Origin: Pseudomonadota bacterium
GTDB taxonomy: Bacteria; Pseudomonadota; Gammaproteobacteria; Xanthomonadales; Rhodanobacteraceae
Length of the DNA: 5,469 nucleotides
Reading direction: 5' to 3'
NCBI GenBank assembly: GCA_021798675.1
Contig: JAJZGE010000163.1
Coordinates: 1 to 5,469 of the forward strand
This document shows positions 1-5,343 of the stretch, in pieces. The position numbers and the translations under genes were made by a program. The notes beneath the pieces were generated by a model that saw only the letters and a list, made by a program, of their open reading frames with translations, was not told the DNA's origin and searched no databases. The stretch's first letter is position 1, and the number at the start of each line of letters is the position of its first letter.

Positions 1-183
1 CGCCTGCGCGAGGAGCGCAGCCAGGGCCTGGCGCCACCGCTCGATCCGTATGCGCTGGAAAGCCCGGCCGAGTTCTTCGCGGTGGCCAGCGAGCAGTTCT
101 TCGAGACGCCCGCCGCCCTGCAGCAGCACCTGCCCGAGGTCTACCGGCAGCTGGAACGGTTCTACCGGCAGCATCCCTACTGA
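1..183 (+). CDS. mtfA: MtfA zinc peptidase, C-terminal end (5' truncated by window)
   Basis: An open frame enters from the left edge and stops at TGA 181-183, giving the last 60 residues of a protein. The stretch DPYALESPAEFFAVASEQFF (fragment residues 15-34) followed by ETP and the ending VYRQLERFYRQHPY resemble the C-terminus of MtfA (YeeI), an M90-family zinc metallopeptidase. In enterobacteria MtfA binds and inactivates the glucose repressor Mlc (DgsA) and has aminopeptidase activity. The conserved AEFFAVxSExFFE glutamates lie in the region that supplies the third metal ligand in the family; the HExxH motif would be upstream of the window and cannot be checked. No Mlc partner is visible here, so the role in this organism may be peptidase-only. 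A GC hairpin follows the stop by 10 nt. Identification rests on recognition of this C-terminal pattern alone. Confidence 0.85.
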   Translation, partial: RLREERSQGLAPPLDPYALESPAEFFAVASEQFFETPAALQQHLPEVYRQLERFYRQHPY

Positions 184-193
184 TCTCCGCCCG

Positions 194-210
194 CCCGCGC
201 CCGGCGCGGG
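194..210 (+). terminator. GC hairpin after mtfA, candidate terminator
   Basis: CCCGCGC (194-200) and GCGCGGG (204-210) form a perfect 7-bp inverted repeat with a 3-nt loop, beginning 11 nt after the mtfA stop. There is no T-tract after the stem, so it is not a textbook intrinsic terminator. Its position directly behind a stop codon and ahead of a separate -10-like element supports a role in 3'-end formation or mRNA stabilisation. Confidence 0.45.
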
Positions 211-222
211 ACCCGGCTGCGG

Positions 223-228
223 TAAAGT
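223..228 (+). promoter_or_regulatory. Candidate -10 element for the M28 peptidase gene
   Basis: TAAAGT matches the sigma70 -10 consensus at 4 of 6 positions and lies in the only A/T-rich spot between mtfA and the peptidase gene. A transcription start about 7 nt downstream would leave a leader of roughly 24 nt before ATG 259. No convincing -35 hexamer sits 16-18 nt upstream, where the mtfA hairpin lies, so the call is weak. Confidence 0.3.
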
Positions 229-258
229 CGCTTCTCGCACTTGCTTCAGGGGATCCGG

Positions 259-1656
259 ATGCGCATCGCCTCGCTTTTCGCCGCCGCACTGCTGGCTGCC
301 GGCTCGGCCGCCGCAGCCCAAGTTCCGCCGCCGCCCACCGAACACCCGCAGCTGCGCGAGATCGCCGACCGGGTGCAGCCGCAGGCGCTGCAGGCCACGT
401 TGACGACCCTGGTCGGCTTCGGCACCCGGCACACGATGTCGGCGACCACGTCGGACCACCGTGGCATCGGCGCCGCGCGCCGCTGGGTCAAGGCGCGCTT
501 CGAGGCGATCTCGAAGGACTGCGGCGGTTGCCTGCAGGTGGTGACGCCCACACAGACCGTCACCGGCCCGCGCATTCCCACGCCCACCGAGATCATGGAC
601 GTGGCGGCGATCCAGCGCGGCAGCAGTGATCCGGATCGCGTGATCATCATCACCGCGCACCTGGACTCGCGCGTCACCGACATCATGAACAACCGCTCGG
701 ACGCCCCCGGCGCCAACGACGACGGCTCGGGCACCGCCGCCGTACTGGAGGTGGCACGCGTGCTGTCGAAGTACAAGTTCCGGGCCACGCTGGTCTACGC
801 CGCGCTGTCCGGCGAGGAACAGGACCTGTACGGCGGCAAGCTCATGGCACGCTACGCCCGCGCGCACGGCTGGCAGGTCGAGAGCGACCTCAACAACGAC
901 ATCGTCGGCAACATCCACGGCATCGACGGCGTGGTCGACAACACCCGCGTGCGCGTGTTCTCCGAGGGCACCAAGAGCACCGAGACGCCGCGCCAGGCCG
1001 CCTACCGCCGCTATTTCGGCGGCGAGGTGGATTCGCCCTCGCGCAACGTCGCACGCTTCATGGCCGGGCTGGCGGAGCAGTACCTGACGAATTTCCAGGT
1101 GCAGATGATCTACCGCACCGACCGCTTCGGCCGCGGCGGCGACCAGGTGCCCTTCCTCGCCGCCGGCTACCCGGCAGTGCGCCTGACCGAGCCGAACGAG
1201 AACTACCACCGCCAGCACCAGGACCTGCGCGTCGAGCACGGCATCCACTACGGCGACGTGCTGTCCGGCGTCGACTTCCCCTACCTCGCCCAGGTGACGC
1301 GGCTGAACGCGATCACCATGGCGGCGATGGCCTGGGCGCCGGCGCCGCCCGGCGATGTCACGGTCAAGGGCGCGGTCGAGCCCGACACCACGCTGGCCTG
1401 GAAGCCCTCGCCGGGCGCCTACGGCTACCGCGTGTGGTGGCGCGACACCACCGCACCGCGCTGGCGATACCACCGCTGGGTCGGCGACGCGGCCACGGCC
1501 ACGCTGAAGGACATCGTGATCGACAACTACTTCTTCGGCGTCAGCGCGGTGTCGAAGGATGGCTACGCCAGCCCGGTGGAATTCCCCGGCTTCGCCGGCA
1601 GCTTCGTCAGCCCGCCACCGGCACCCGCCGCGGGCAAGGCCGGCGCGTCCGAATAA
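259..1656 (+). CDS. Exported M28-family zinc aminopeptidase with C-terminal FN3-like domain
   Basis: This 465-aa protein is a predicted exported M28 peptidase, a di-zinc enzyme that releases N-terminal residues from peptides. ATG 259 is chosen because AGGGGA (248-253) lies 5 nt upstream and the protein then opens with a clean signal peptide, MRIASLFAAALLAAGSAAAA; an in-frame TTG at 241 would add six residues ahead of it. The M28 metal centre looks complete: His134 and Asp136 in AHLDS, Asp154 in ANDDGSGTA, Glu186-Glu187 in SGEEQDL (general base and ligand), Asp214 in NNDIVGN, and His317 in NYHRQH. Assignment of each ligand is by family analogy. From about residue 361 to 450 a beta-rich segment (GYRVWWRD, FFGVSAVSKDGYASP) resembles a fibronectin type III domain, followed by a Pro/Ala-rich tail. 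The only cysteines, C88 and C91 (DCGGC), could form a local disulfide. It appears to be transcribed alone and converges on the downstream cyclase gene. Substrate specificity cannot be read from the sequence. Confidence 0.93.
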   Translation: MRIASLFAAALLAAGSAAAAQVPPPPTEHPQLREIADRVQPQALQATLTTLVGFGTRHTMSATTSDHRGIGAARRWVKARFEAISKDCGGCLQVVTPTQTVTGPRIPTPTEIMDVAAIQRGSSDPDRVIIITAHLDSRVTDIMNNRSDAPGANDDGSGTAAVLEVARVLSKYKFRATLVYAALSGEEQDLYGGKLMARYARAHGWQVESDLNNDIVGNIHGIDGVVDNTRVRVFSEGTKSTETPRQAAYRRYFGGEVDSPSRNVARFMAGLAEQYLTNFQVQMIYRTDRFGRGGDQVPFLAAGYPAVRLTEPNENYHRQHQDLRVEHGIHYGDVLSGVDFPYLAQVTRLNAITMAAMAWAPAPPGDVTVKGAVEPDTTLAWKPSPGAYGYRVWWRDTTAPRWRYHRWVGDAATATLKDIVIDNYFFGVSAVSKDGYASPVEFPGFAGSFVSPPPAPAAGKAGASE

Positions 1657-1673
1657 GCTGGCGCGGCACGCAA

Positions 1674-1695
1674 CCGGCGCCCACGCCCACGCCGG
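1674..1695. terminator. Hairpin between convergent genes, candidate bidirectional terminator
   Basis: In the 40-bp gap between the peptidase stop (1654-1656) and the cyclase stop (1697-1699), CCGGCG (1674-1679) and CGCCGG (1690-1695) form a perfect 6-bp stem with a 10-nt loop. An alternative overlapping stem is GGCGC (1660-1664) with GCGCC (1677-1681). Neither has a T-tract. Placement between two convergent genes is the main support; in DNA this GC-rich, short stems also arise by chance. Confidence 0.35.
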
Positions 1696-1696
1696 C

Positions 1697-2800
1697 TCAG
1701 CCCGACGCCATCGCAGCGGCAGAGGGACCCGGCGGCATCAGCACCACGCGGTTGCCGCCCTGCTTCTTGGCCGCATACAGCGCCAGGTCGACCCGTTGCA
1801 GCAGGCTGTCGAAGGTGTCCGCATCGTCGATCATGGTGGCGCCGAACGAGGCGGTGACCTGACGCACCGGCACCACCGACAGGCGCGCAATCGCCAGCTG
1901 CAGGCGTTCCGCCACCAGGTGCAGTCCGGCCGCGTCGATCGCCGGCACGATCACCAGGAACTCCTCGCCGCCCCAGCGCGCGATGCTCTCGTCCTCGCGC
2001 AGCAGCGCCTTGCAGCGCCCGGCGATGGCCTGCAGCACCTGGTCGCCGACCGGATGGCCGTGGGTGTCGTTGATCGACTTGAAGCGGTCCACGTCCAGCA
2101 TGATCACGCCGGCGGCACGGTCGCCGTCGAACAGCTCCCTGAGCAGGCGCTCGCCCAGCCGGCGATTGTGGATGCCGGTGAGCGGATCGCGATGCAGCAT
2201 CAGCTCCATCCGCTCGCGCTCCGATGCCAACCGCCGGATCGTGCCGGTCAGCCCGCGCTGCACCGGCAACAACACCACCACCATGATGCTGACCGGGCCG
2301 TACGCCATCAGCAGGTCGATGCCACGCGGCATCCACATCTCGCGCGGGTGCAGCAGCAGGTAGACCAGCACCGGCGGCGCGATCAGCAGCCAGCACAGCA
2401 GCGCCAGCACGTAGGCGGCGCGCCCGGGGATGAAGATCATCACCATCGCCAGCAGCACCACGAACAGCGACGACACCGGCGGCAGCACGGCGATGAGCTG
2501 CACGCCCGGCGTCGACACCGCCTGCAGGGTGTAGAACCAGGCCGGCGCAGCCAGCGCCAGCACCGCGACGGCGAGCGCCACCCGCACGATGCCCTGCAGC
2601 CACCAAGGGCGCCGCAGCAGGGCAACGATAAGGCCGCCAAAAATGGCGCTGCCGACCGGCGGCACGATCATGTCCATCGGCCGGTGCACCGGGCCCAGCC
2701 AGTGGATCAGCGTGGCGCAGATGCCCGCCAGCATCGCCAGCGACAACATGACCAGCACGGCGACGCGCACGTAACTGTCTTCGGCGGCTGGTCTGGTCAC
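1697..2800 (-). CDS. Membrane-anchored diguanylate cyclase (GGDEF domain) with six-helix N-terminal region
   Basis: The product makes cyclic di-GMP from two GTP. With GTG 2800 as start it has 367 aa. Six hydrophobic segments (about 13-34, 44-62, 71-91, 100-124, 128-150, 161-180) are followed by a short charged linker (RRLASERERMELML) and a cytoplasmic GGDEF domain from about 203 to 355. Positive charges (RRPWW at 63-67, PGR near 125, RGLTGTIRR at 182-190) fit inside loops and place the catalytic domain in the cytoplasm. Active-site features are intact: RDPLTGIHNRR (204-214), Asp236 (metal), Asn244 and Asp253 (guanine contacts), and GGEEF at 277-281. The inhibitory I-site, normally RxxD five residues before GGEEF, reads REDE (268-271), so its last residue is Glu. 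The sensor region is not one I recognise. The start is uncertain: GTG 2800 lacks a clear Shine-Dalgarno but lies just downstream of a plausible promoter; GTG 2770 would remove ten residues; an upstream ATG at 2986 would add a non-membrane, Arg-rich stretch and run almost into trxC, so it is unlikely. The gene is divergent from trxC. Confidence 0.92.
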   Translation of the reverse strand: MTRPAAEDSYVRVAVLVMLSLAMLAGICATLIHWLGPVHRPMDMIVPPVGSAIFGGLIVALLRRPWWLQGIVRVALAVAVLALAAPAWFYTLQAVSTPGVQLIAVLPPVSSLFVVLLAMVMIFIPGRAAYVLALLCWLLIAPPVLVYLLLHPREMWMPRGIDLLMAYGPVSIMVVVLLPVQRGLTGTIRRLASERERMELMLHRDPLTGIHNRRLGERLLRELFDGDRAAGVIMLDVDRFKSINDTHGHPVGDQVLQAIAGRCKALLREDESIARWGGEEFLVIVPAIDAAGLHLVAERLQLAIARLSVVPVRQVTASFGATMIDDADTFDSLLQRVDLALYAAKKQGGNRVVLMPPGPSAAAMASG

Positions 2801-2828
2801 GGTCAGGGATCTGCAACGCGGGTGGGTC

Positions 2829-2857
2829 AGTGTAATGCCAAGCAAAACGCAGGCCAG
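2829..2857 (-). promoter_or_regulatory. Candidate sigma70 promoter for the GGDEF gene
   Basis: Reading the minus strand, CTGGCC (2857-2852) and TACACT (2834-2829) are separated by 17 nt, matching the -35 and -10 consensus at 3 and 4 of 6 positions. Transcription would begin near 2822 and give a leader of about 20 nt before GTG 2800, which agrees with the preferred start. Weak match, supported mostly by position and by local A/T enrichment (GTTTTGCTTGGCATTACAC). Confidence 0.3.
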
Positions 2858-2866
2858 CGATCCCGG

Positions 2867-2880
2867 TCGCCCCCGGGCGA
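2867..2880. promoter_or_regulatory. 14-bp dyad in the divergent cyclase/trxC region
   Basis: TCGCCC (2867-2872) and GGGCGA (2875-2880) are perfect inverted repeats with a 2-bp centre, located about 10 bp upstream of the candidate -35 of the cyclase gene. The loop is too short for a good RNA hairpin, so a DNA-binding dimer site is the more natural reading. In GC-rich DNA chance occurrence is a real alternative. Confidence 0.25.
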
Positions 2881-2939
2881 TGCGCTCCCTGCGGCGCGGT
2901 AAGCCATCCTTTCCAGGGCGAGCAGAACACCCCGCGGTG

Positions 2940-2970
2940 CGGCGCCGGCTTTGAACCACACGGCGCCGGC
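2940..2970. repeat. Duplicated 10-mer CGGCGCCGGC upstream of trxC
   Basis: CGGCGCCGGC occurs at 2940-2949 and again at 2961-2970, exactly 21 bp apart start to start, about two turns of the helix. Each copy contains the 8-bp palindrome CGGCGCCG. The pair flanks TTGAAC (2951-2956), the best -35 candidate for trxC. This could be an operator pair; equally, simple GC-rich sequence of this kind recurs by chance. Confidence 0.35.
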
Positions 2971-2980
2971 CCCATATCCC
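2951..2980 (+). promoter_or_regulatory. Candidate promoter for trxC
   Basis: TTGAAC (2951-2956) matches the -35 consensus at its first four positions, and TATCCC (2975-2980) lies 18 nt further on and matches only the first three -10 positions. Transcription would start near 2987, leaving a leader of about 26 nt. The -10 is poor, so this is a positional guess. The -35 candidate sits between the two copies of the 10-mer repeat. Confidence 0.28.
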
Positions 2981-3012
2981 GCGCATCCCCGATTCCGATC
3001 CCGAGGCATGCC

Positions 3013-3450
3013 ATGAGCGACCCGCTGCATCTCGTCTGCCCGCATTGCCAGGCAGTGAACCGCGTGCCGGGCGAACGCCTGGCCGCAGCCCCGGCCTGCG
3101 GCCAATGCCACCAGCCGCTGTTCACCGGCCACCCGCTGGCCGTCGACGAAGCCGCCTTCCAGAAGCACCTGGCCCGCAACGACATTCCCGTGCTGGTGGA
3201 CTTCTGGGCCACCTGGTGCGGTCCCTGCCAGATGATGGCGCCGCACTTCGCGCAGGCCGCCACGCAGCTCGAGCCGCGGGTGCGCCTGCTCAAGGTCGAC
3301 ACCGACGCGGAACAGGCGCTCGGCAACCGTCATGCGATCCGCAGCATCCCCACGCTGGCGCTGTTCAAGGGCGGCCGCGAGGTCGCGCGCCAATCGGGCG
3401 CGATGCAGGCCGCCGGCATCGTGCAGTGGGTGCGTGCGCAGGGCGCCTGA
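3013..3450 (+). CDS. trxC: Thioredoxin 2 with N-terminal zinc-binding region
   Basis: This 145-aa cytoplasmic protein reduces disulfides in target proteins, using electrons from thioredoxin reductase; TrxC-type thioredoxins are linked to oxidative stress in other proteobacteria. The N-terminal region has two CxxC pairs, C9-C12 (CPHC) and C29-C32 (CGQC), which bind zinc in E. coli TrxC and separate it from TrxA. The thioredoxin fold follows, with FWATWCGPC ending at C72 (redox cysteines C69 and C72) and the cis-proline at P113 in RSIPTLALFKGG. Length is close to the 139 aa of the E. coli protein. ATG 3013 has GAGG at 3003-3006 with 6 nt spacing; another ATG at 3008 is out of frame. No OxyR site was recognised upstream. 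The gene diverges from the cyclase and converges on the PNGase A-like gene, leaving a 27-bp gap. Confidence 0.96.
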   Translation: MSDPLHLVCPHCQAVNRVPGERLAAAPACGQCHQPLFTGHPLAVDEAAFQKHLARNDIPVLVDFWATWCGPCQMMAPHFAQAATQLEPRVRLLKVDTDAEQALGNRHAIRSIPTLALFKGGREVARQSGAMQAAGIVQWVRAQGA

Positions 3451-3464
3451 GCGACTCCTTGCGC
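3436..3464. terminator. Hairpin overlapping the trxC stop, candidate terminator
   Basis: GCGCAGGG (3436-3443) can pair with CCTTGCGC (3457-3464) as an 8-bp stem with one G-T wobble and a 13-nt loop that contains the trxC stop codon. It fills much of the short gap before the convergent PNGase A-like gene. There is no T-tract on either strand, so its efficiency as a terminator is doubtful. Confidence 0.3.
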
Positions 3465-3477
3465 GGGATGGCGCCGC

Positions 3478-5343
3478 CTATTTCGAGTCCACCGGCACCG
3501 GCTCCAGTGGTGCCAGCCACGGATGGTCGGGTCGCGAACGGCCGTCCAGGCGGTTGGCGTTGCCCGGGCAGCCGCTGCCTTCGCTCGCCGCCATCAGGCG
3601 CTCGTCGCGCGACTGGATGCTGCTGCGATAACAGCTGCCCAGCGAATCGTGGAAGCTCACTCGTTCGCTGCCGGCCTCGTCGTGCGGGAAGCGCGTGCGG
3701 TCGAGCGGATCGGGGATGGTCTTGCCGTCGGCGTGGTCGCGGGTGGCGAGGCGTTCGTCCAGCACCGCGTGGTAGGGCGCGCGCCCTGCCTGCGTGCGCG
3801 TGGTCTCGAGATGGTGGCCCTGCTTCATCGCCACCTGCGCGGTGAAATCCTGCCCGGTGGTCCGCATGGTCTTGCGCGAGGCGAGGAACAGCGGATCGCG
3901 CTGCTCCACCGTATAGCCGTCCAGGCGCTTGCCATCGAGCGTGCGCTCCACCACCAGCGACATCGTGCCCAGCTGGTCGATGGTCTCGTCGTAGCGCTTC
4001 GCACCAGGCCGCGCGAACGTCTGGTGGTTGTGGAAGCCGCCGGTGTAGCGCACGGTGGTGTCGATGTCCCCGCGTGGCGTGTGCAGGCGGCCGGCGATCG
4101 TGTAGCTCTGCGCCTGGTCGGTATCGATCGTGCCCACGGTGCGGCCGGCGCCGTCGGCGTGCAGCGTGTCGCGCACCACGAGTCCTGCCGGCTGCTGCGC
4201 GGCCAGCGTGTCCCGGGTGAGCCCGCCGCTCAGCTGGCTGGCGTGCGGGTCCTGGTAGACCAGCAGGTTCGCCGCCACGTTGAAGAAGTGGTCGGTGCCC
4301 GGCACGCGCACGGCGACGGTGTGCGGCTTGCCGTCGTCGAACAGGCCGGCGAACGGCGTCAGGTCCACCCGCGCCGGAATGAAGTTGGTGGTCTGGATCG
4401 CCGGTGTCGGCAGCCACAGGTGCGGCGCCACGCCGCCGGTGAAGATCCACGGATACACCGGCGCCAGCCCGGCCGGCTTGCCGTCCACCAGCACCTCCAC
4501 GCCGCGGAAGCTGCCGCCGTCGCAGGCCTCGAACGACTCCAGCGAGTAGTCGCGCGTCTTCGCCAGGTAGGCCTTGTCGACGCAGGTGTACCAGCGCTCG
4601 TCGTGCGCCTGGCTCTGCGCGATCACGTCCAGGTAGGCGCGCTCGATGTTGCGCGGGAACGTGAACTCGCGCGCCAGGCTGTCACCCGGCTGCTGCAGCG
4701 CGGTCTGCTCGCCGCGCGGGTCGCTGCTCAACGGATACACGCGGTCGGCGGCGAGCGCGGCCGGCTGTCCCTTGTTGGCCGGATAGAACACCAACCGCAC
4801 GTCCACGTAGATCGGCTGGTTGGTGCTGGGGCTGACCCAGTTGTTGAGGATCATCTGCCCCGCCTGCGCCCGCTTGAACAGCGCGGCGTAGTCAGTAAGG
4901 TCGCGCTCCACGTGCCAGTGCTGGGCCACCTCCGGCTCGGGTTCGATGGTGGTGCCGAAATAGAGGTTCACGCCGCCCAGCCACAGCGCCACGGTGCGGT
5001 CGAACTGGCGCCCGGCCGGCACCGAGAAATCCGCCTCCAGCACCACCTTGCTCCAGCCGCCCGCGCAGCCCCTGGGCGGCGCGTAGGCGAAACGGTGCGG
5101 ACGCGCCGCCATCGACGAGCCGTCGCCCTGGTCGTCGAACGCCTCGTGCTCGAACACGGTGACCACGCACGGCTTGCCCGATGGCCGCGACACCGGCGGC
5201 TCGGCGGTGGCCGCCACACGCGAACCGATCCGGAACTGCGCCGCGGTGGCGGCCTTGAGCCCCGTGGTCGGAACGGCCGCCAGCGCCAGCAACGCAAGCA
5301 CGCCCGGCAGCCCATGCCGCACCCCTACCGTTTTCTCTGTCAC
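3478..5343 (-). CDS. Secreted peptide-N4-(N-acetyl-beta-glucosaminyl)asparagine amidase A (PNGase A family)
   Basis: This 621-aa protein is a predicted glycoamidase that cuts the bond between the asparagine side chain and the first GlcNAc of N-glycans, leaving aspartate. An N-terminal signal peptide (R9-H10, hydrophobic core 12-24, AxA-type site near 32-34) indicates export. Motifs of the plant-type PNGase A family appear in order: PCVVTVFEHEAF (58-69), WSKVVLEADF (97-106), GRQFDRTVALWLGGVNLYFG (111-130), WHVERDLTDY (143-152), VRLVFYPA (182-189), ERAYLDVIAQSQAHDERWYT (234-253), FRGVEVLVDG (279-288), PWIFTGGVAPHLWLP (298-312) and LTPFAGLFDDGKPHTVAV (328-345). The C-terminal half (about 370-560) is beta-rich and keeps the family's GRLHT...GDIDTTVRYTGGFHN pattern. 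Six cysteines fall in three close pairs (59/93, 254/274, 571/592), suiting an exported disulfide-bonded protein. Catalytic residues are not assigned. The start is GTG 5343, with GGGAG 11 nt upstream, a long spacing; GTG 5322 is possible and keeps the signal peptide. It is a single-gene unit convergent with trxC. Related acid-active bacterial enzymes are known from Terriglobus and Dyella. Confidence 0.92.
   Translation of the reverse strand: MTEKTVGVRHGLPGVLALLALAAVPTTGLKAATAAQFRIGSRVAATAEPPVSRPSGKPCVVTVFEHEAFDDQGDGSSMAARPHRFAYAPPRGCAGGWSKVVLEADFSVPAGRQFDRTVALWLGGVNLYFGTTIEPEPEVAQHWHVERDLTDYAALFKRAQAGQMILNNWVSPSTNQPIYVDVRLVFYPANKGQPAALAADRVYPLSSDPRGEQTALQQPGDSLAREFTFPRNIERAYLDVIAQSQAHDERWYTCVDKAYLAKTRDYSLESFEACDGGSFRGVEVLVDGKPAGLAPVYPWIFTGGVAPHLWLPTPAIQTTNFIPARVDLTPFAGLFDDGKPHTVAVRVPGTDHFFNVAANLLVYQDPHASQLSGGLTRDTLAAQQPAGLVVRDTLHADGAGRTVGTIDTDQAQSYTIAGRLHTPRGDIDTTVRYTGGFHNHQTFARPGAKRYDETIDQLGTMSLVVERTLDGKRLDGYTVEQRDPLFLASRKTMRTTGQDFTAQVAMKQGHHLETTRTQAGRAPYHAVLDERLATRDHADGKTIPDPLDRTRFPHDEAGSERVSFHDSLGSCYRSSIQSRDERLMAASEGSGCPGNANRLDGRSRPDHPWLAPLEPVPVDSK

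Noticed and set aside
241..258. Upstream TTG as start of the M28 peptidase
   Set aside because: It would place the AGGGGA ribosome binding site inside the coding region and add six residues before a signal peptide that is already well formed from ATG 259.
50..403. 117-codon plus-strand open frame across the mtfA end and the peptidase start
   Set aside because: It overlaps two well-supported genes in another frame and is made of Arg/Pro/Ser repeats expected from GC-rich out-of-frame translation.
246..788. 180-codon minus-strand open frame opposite the M28 peptidase gene
   Set aside because: It is antisense to the signal peptide and catalytic region of a clearly recognised peptidase, and shows no domain.
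1559..2902. 447-codon plus-strand open frame opposite the cyclase gene
   Set aside because: The translation is His/Gln/Arg-rich low-complexity sequence, the mirror of a real GC-rich gene on the other strand, and it overlaps the end of the peptidase gene.
1563..3326. 587-codon minus-strand open frame spanning the cyclase gene, the divergent region and trxC
   Set aside because: It is out of frame with the GGDEF-containing protein and antisense to trxC; the translation is Ala/Gly/Arg-rich with no motif, typical of stop-free shadow frames in high-GC DNA.
3045..3845. 266-codon plus-strand open frame overlapping trxC and the PNGase A-like gene
   Set aside because: It is out of frame with TrxC, antisense to the glycoamidase C-terminus, and has no recognisable motif.
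3365..4450. 361-codon minus-strand open frame inside the PNGase A-like gene
   Set aside because: It lies in another frame of the same strand as a gene with clear family motifs, is rich in Arg/Ala/Pro, and runs into antisense of trxC.
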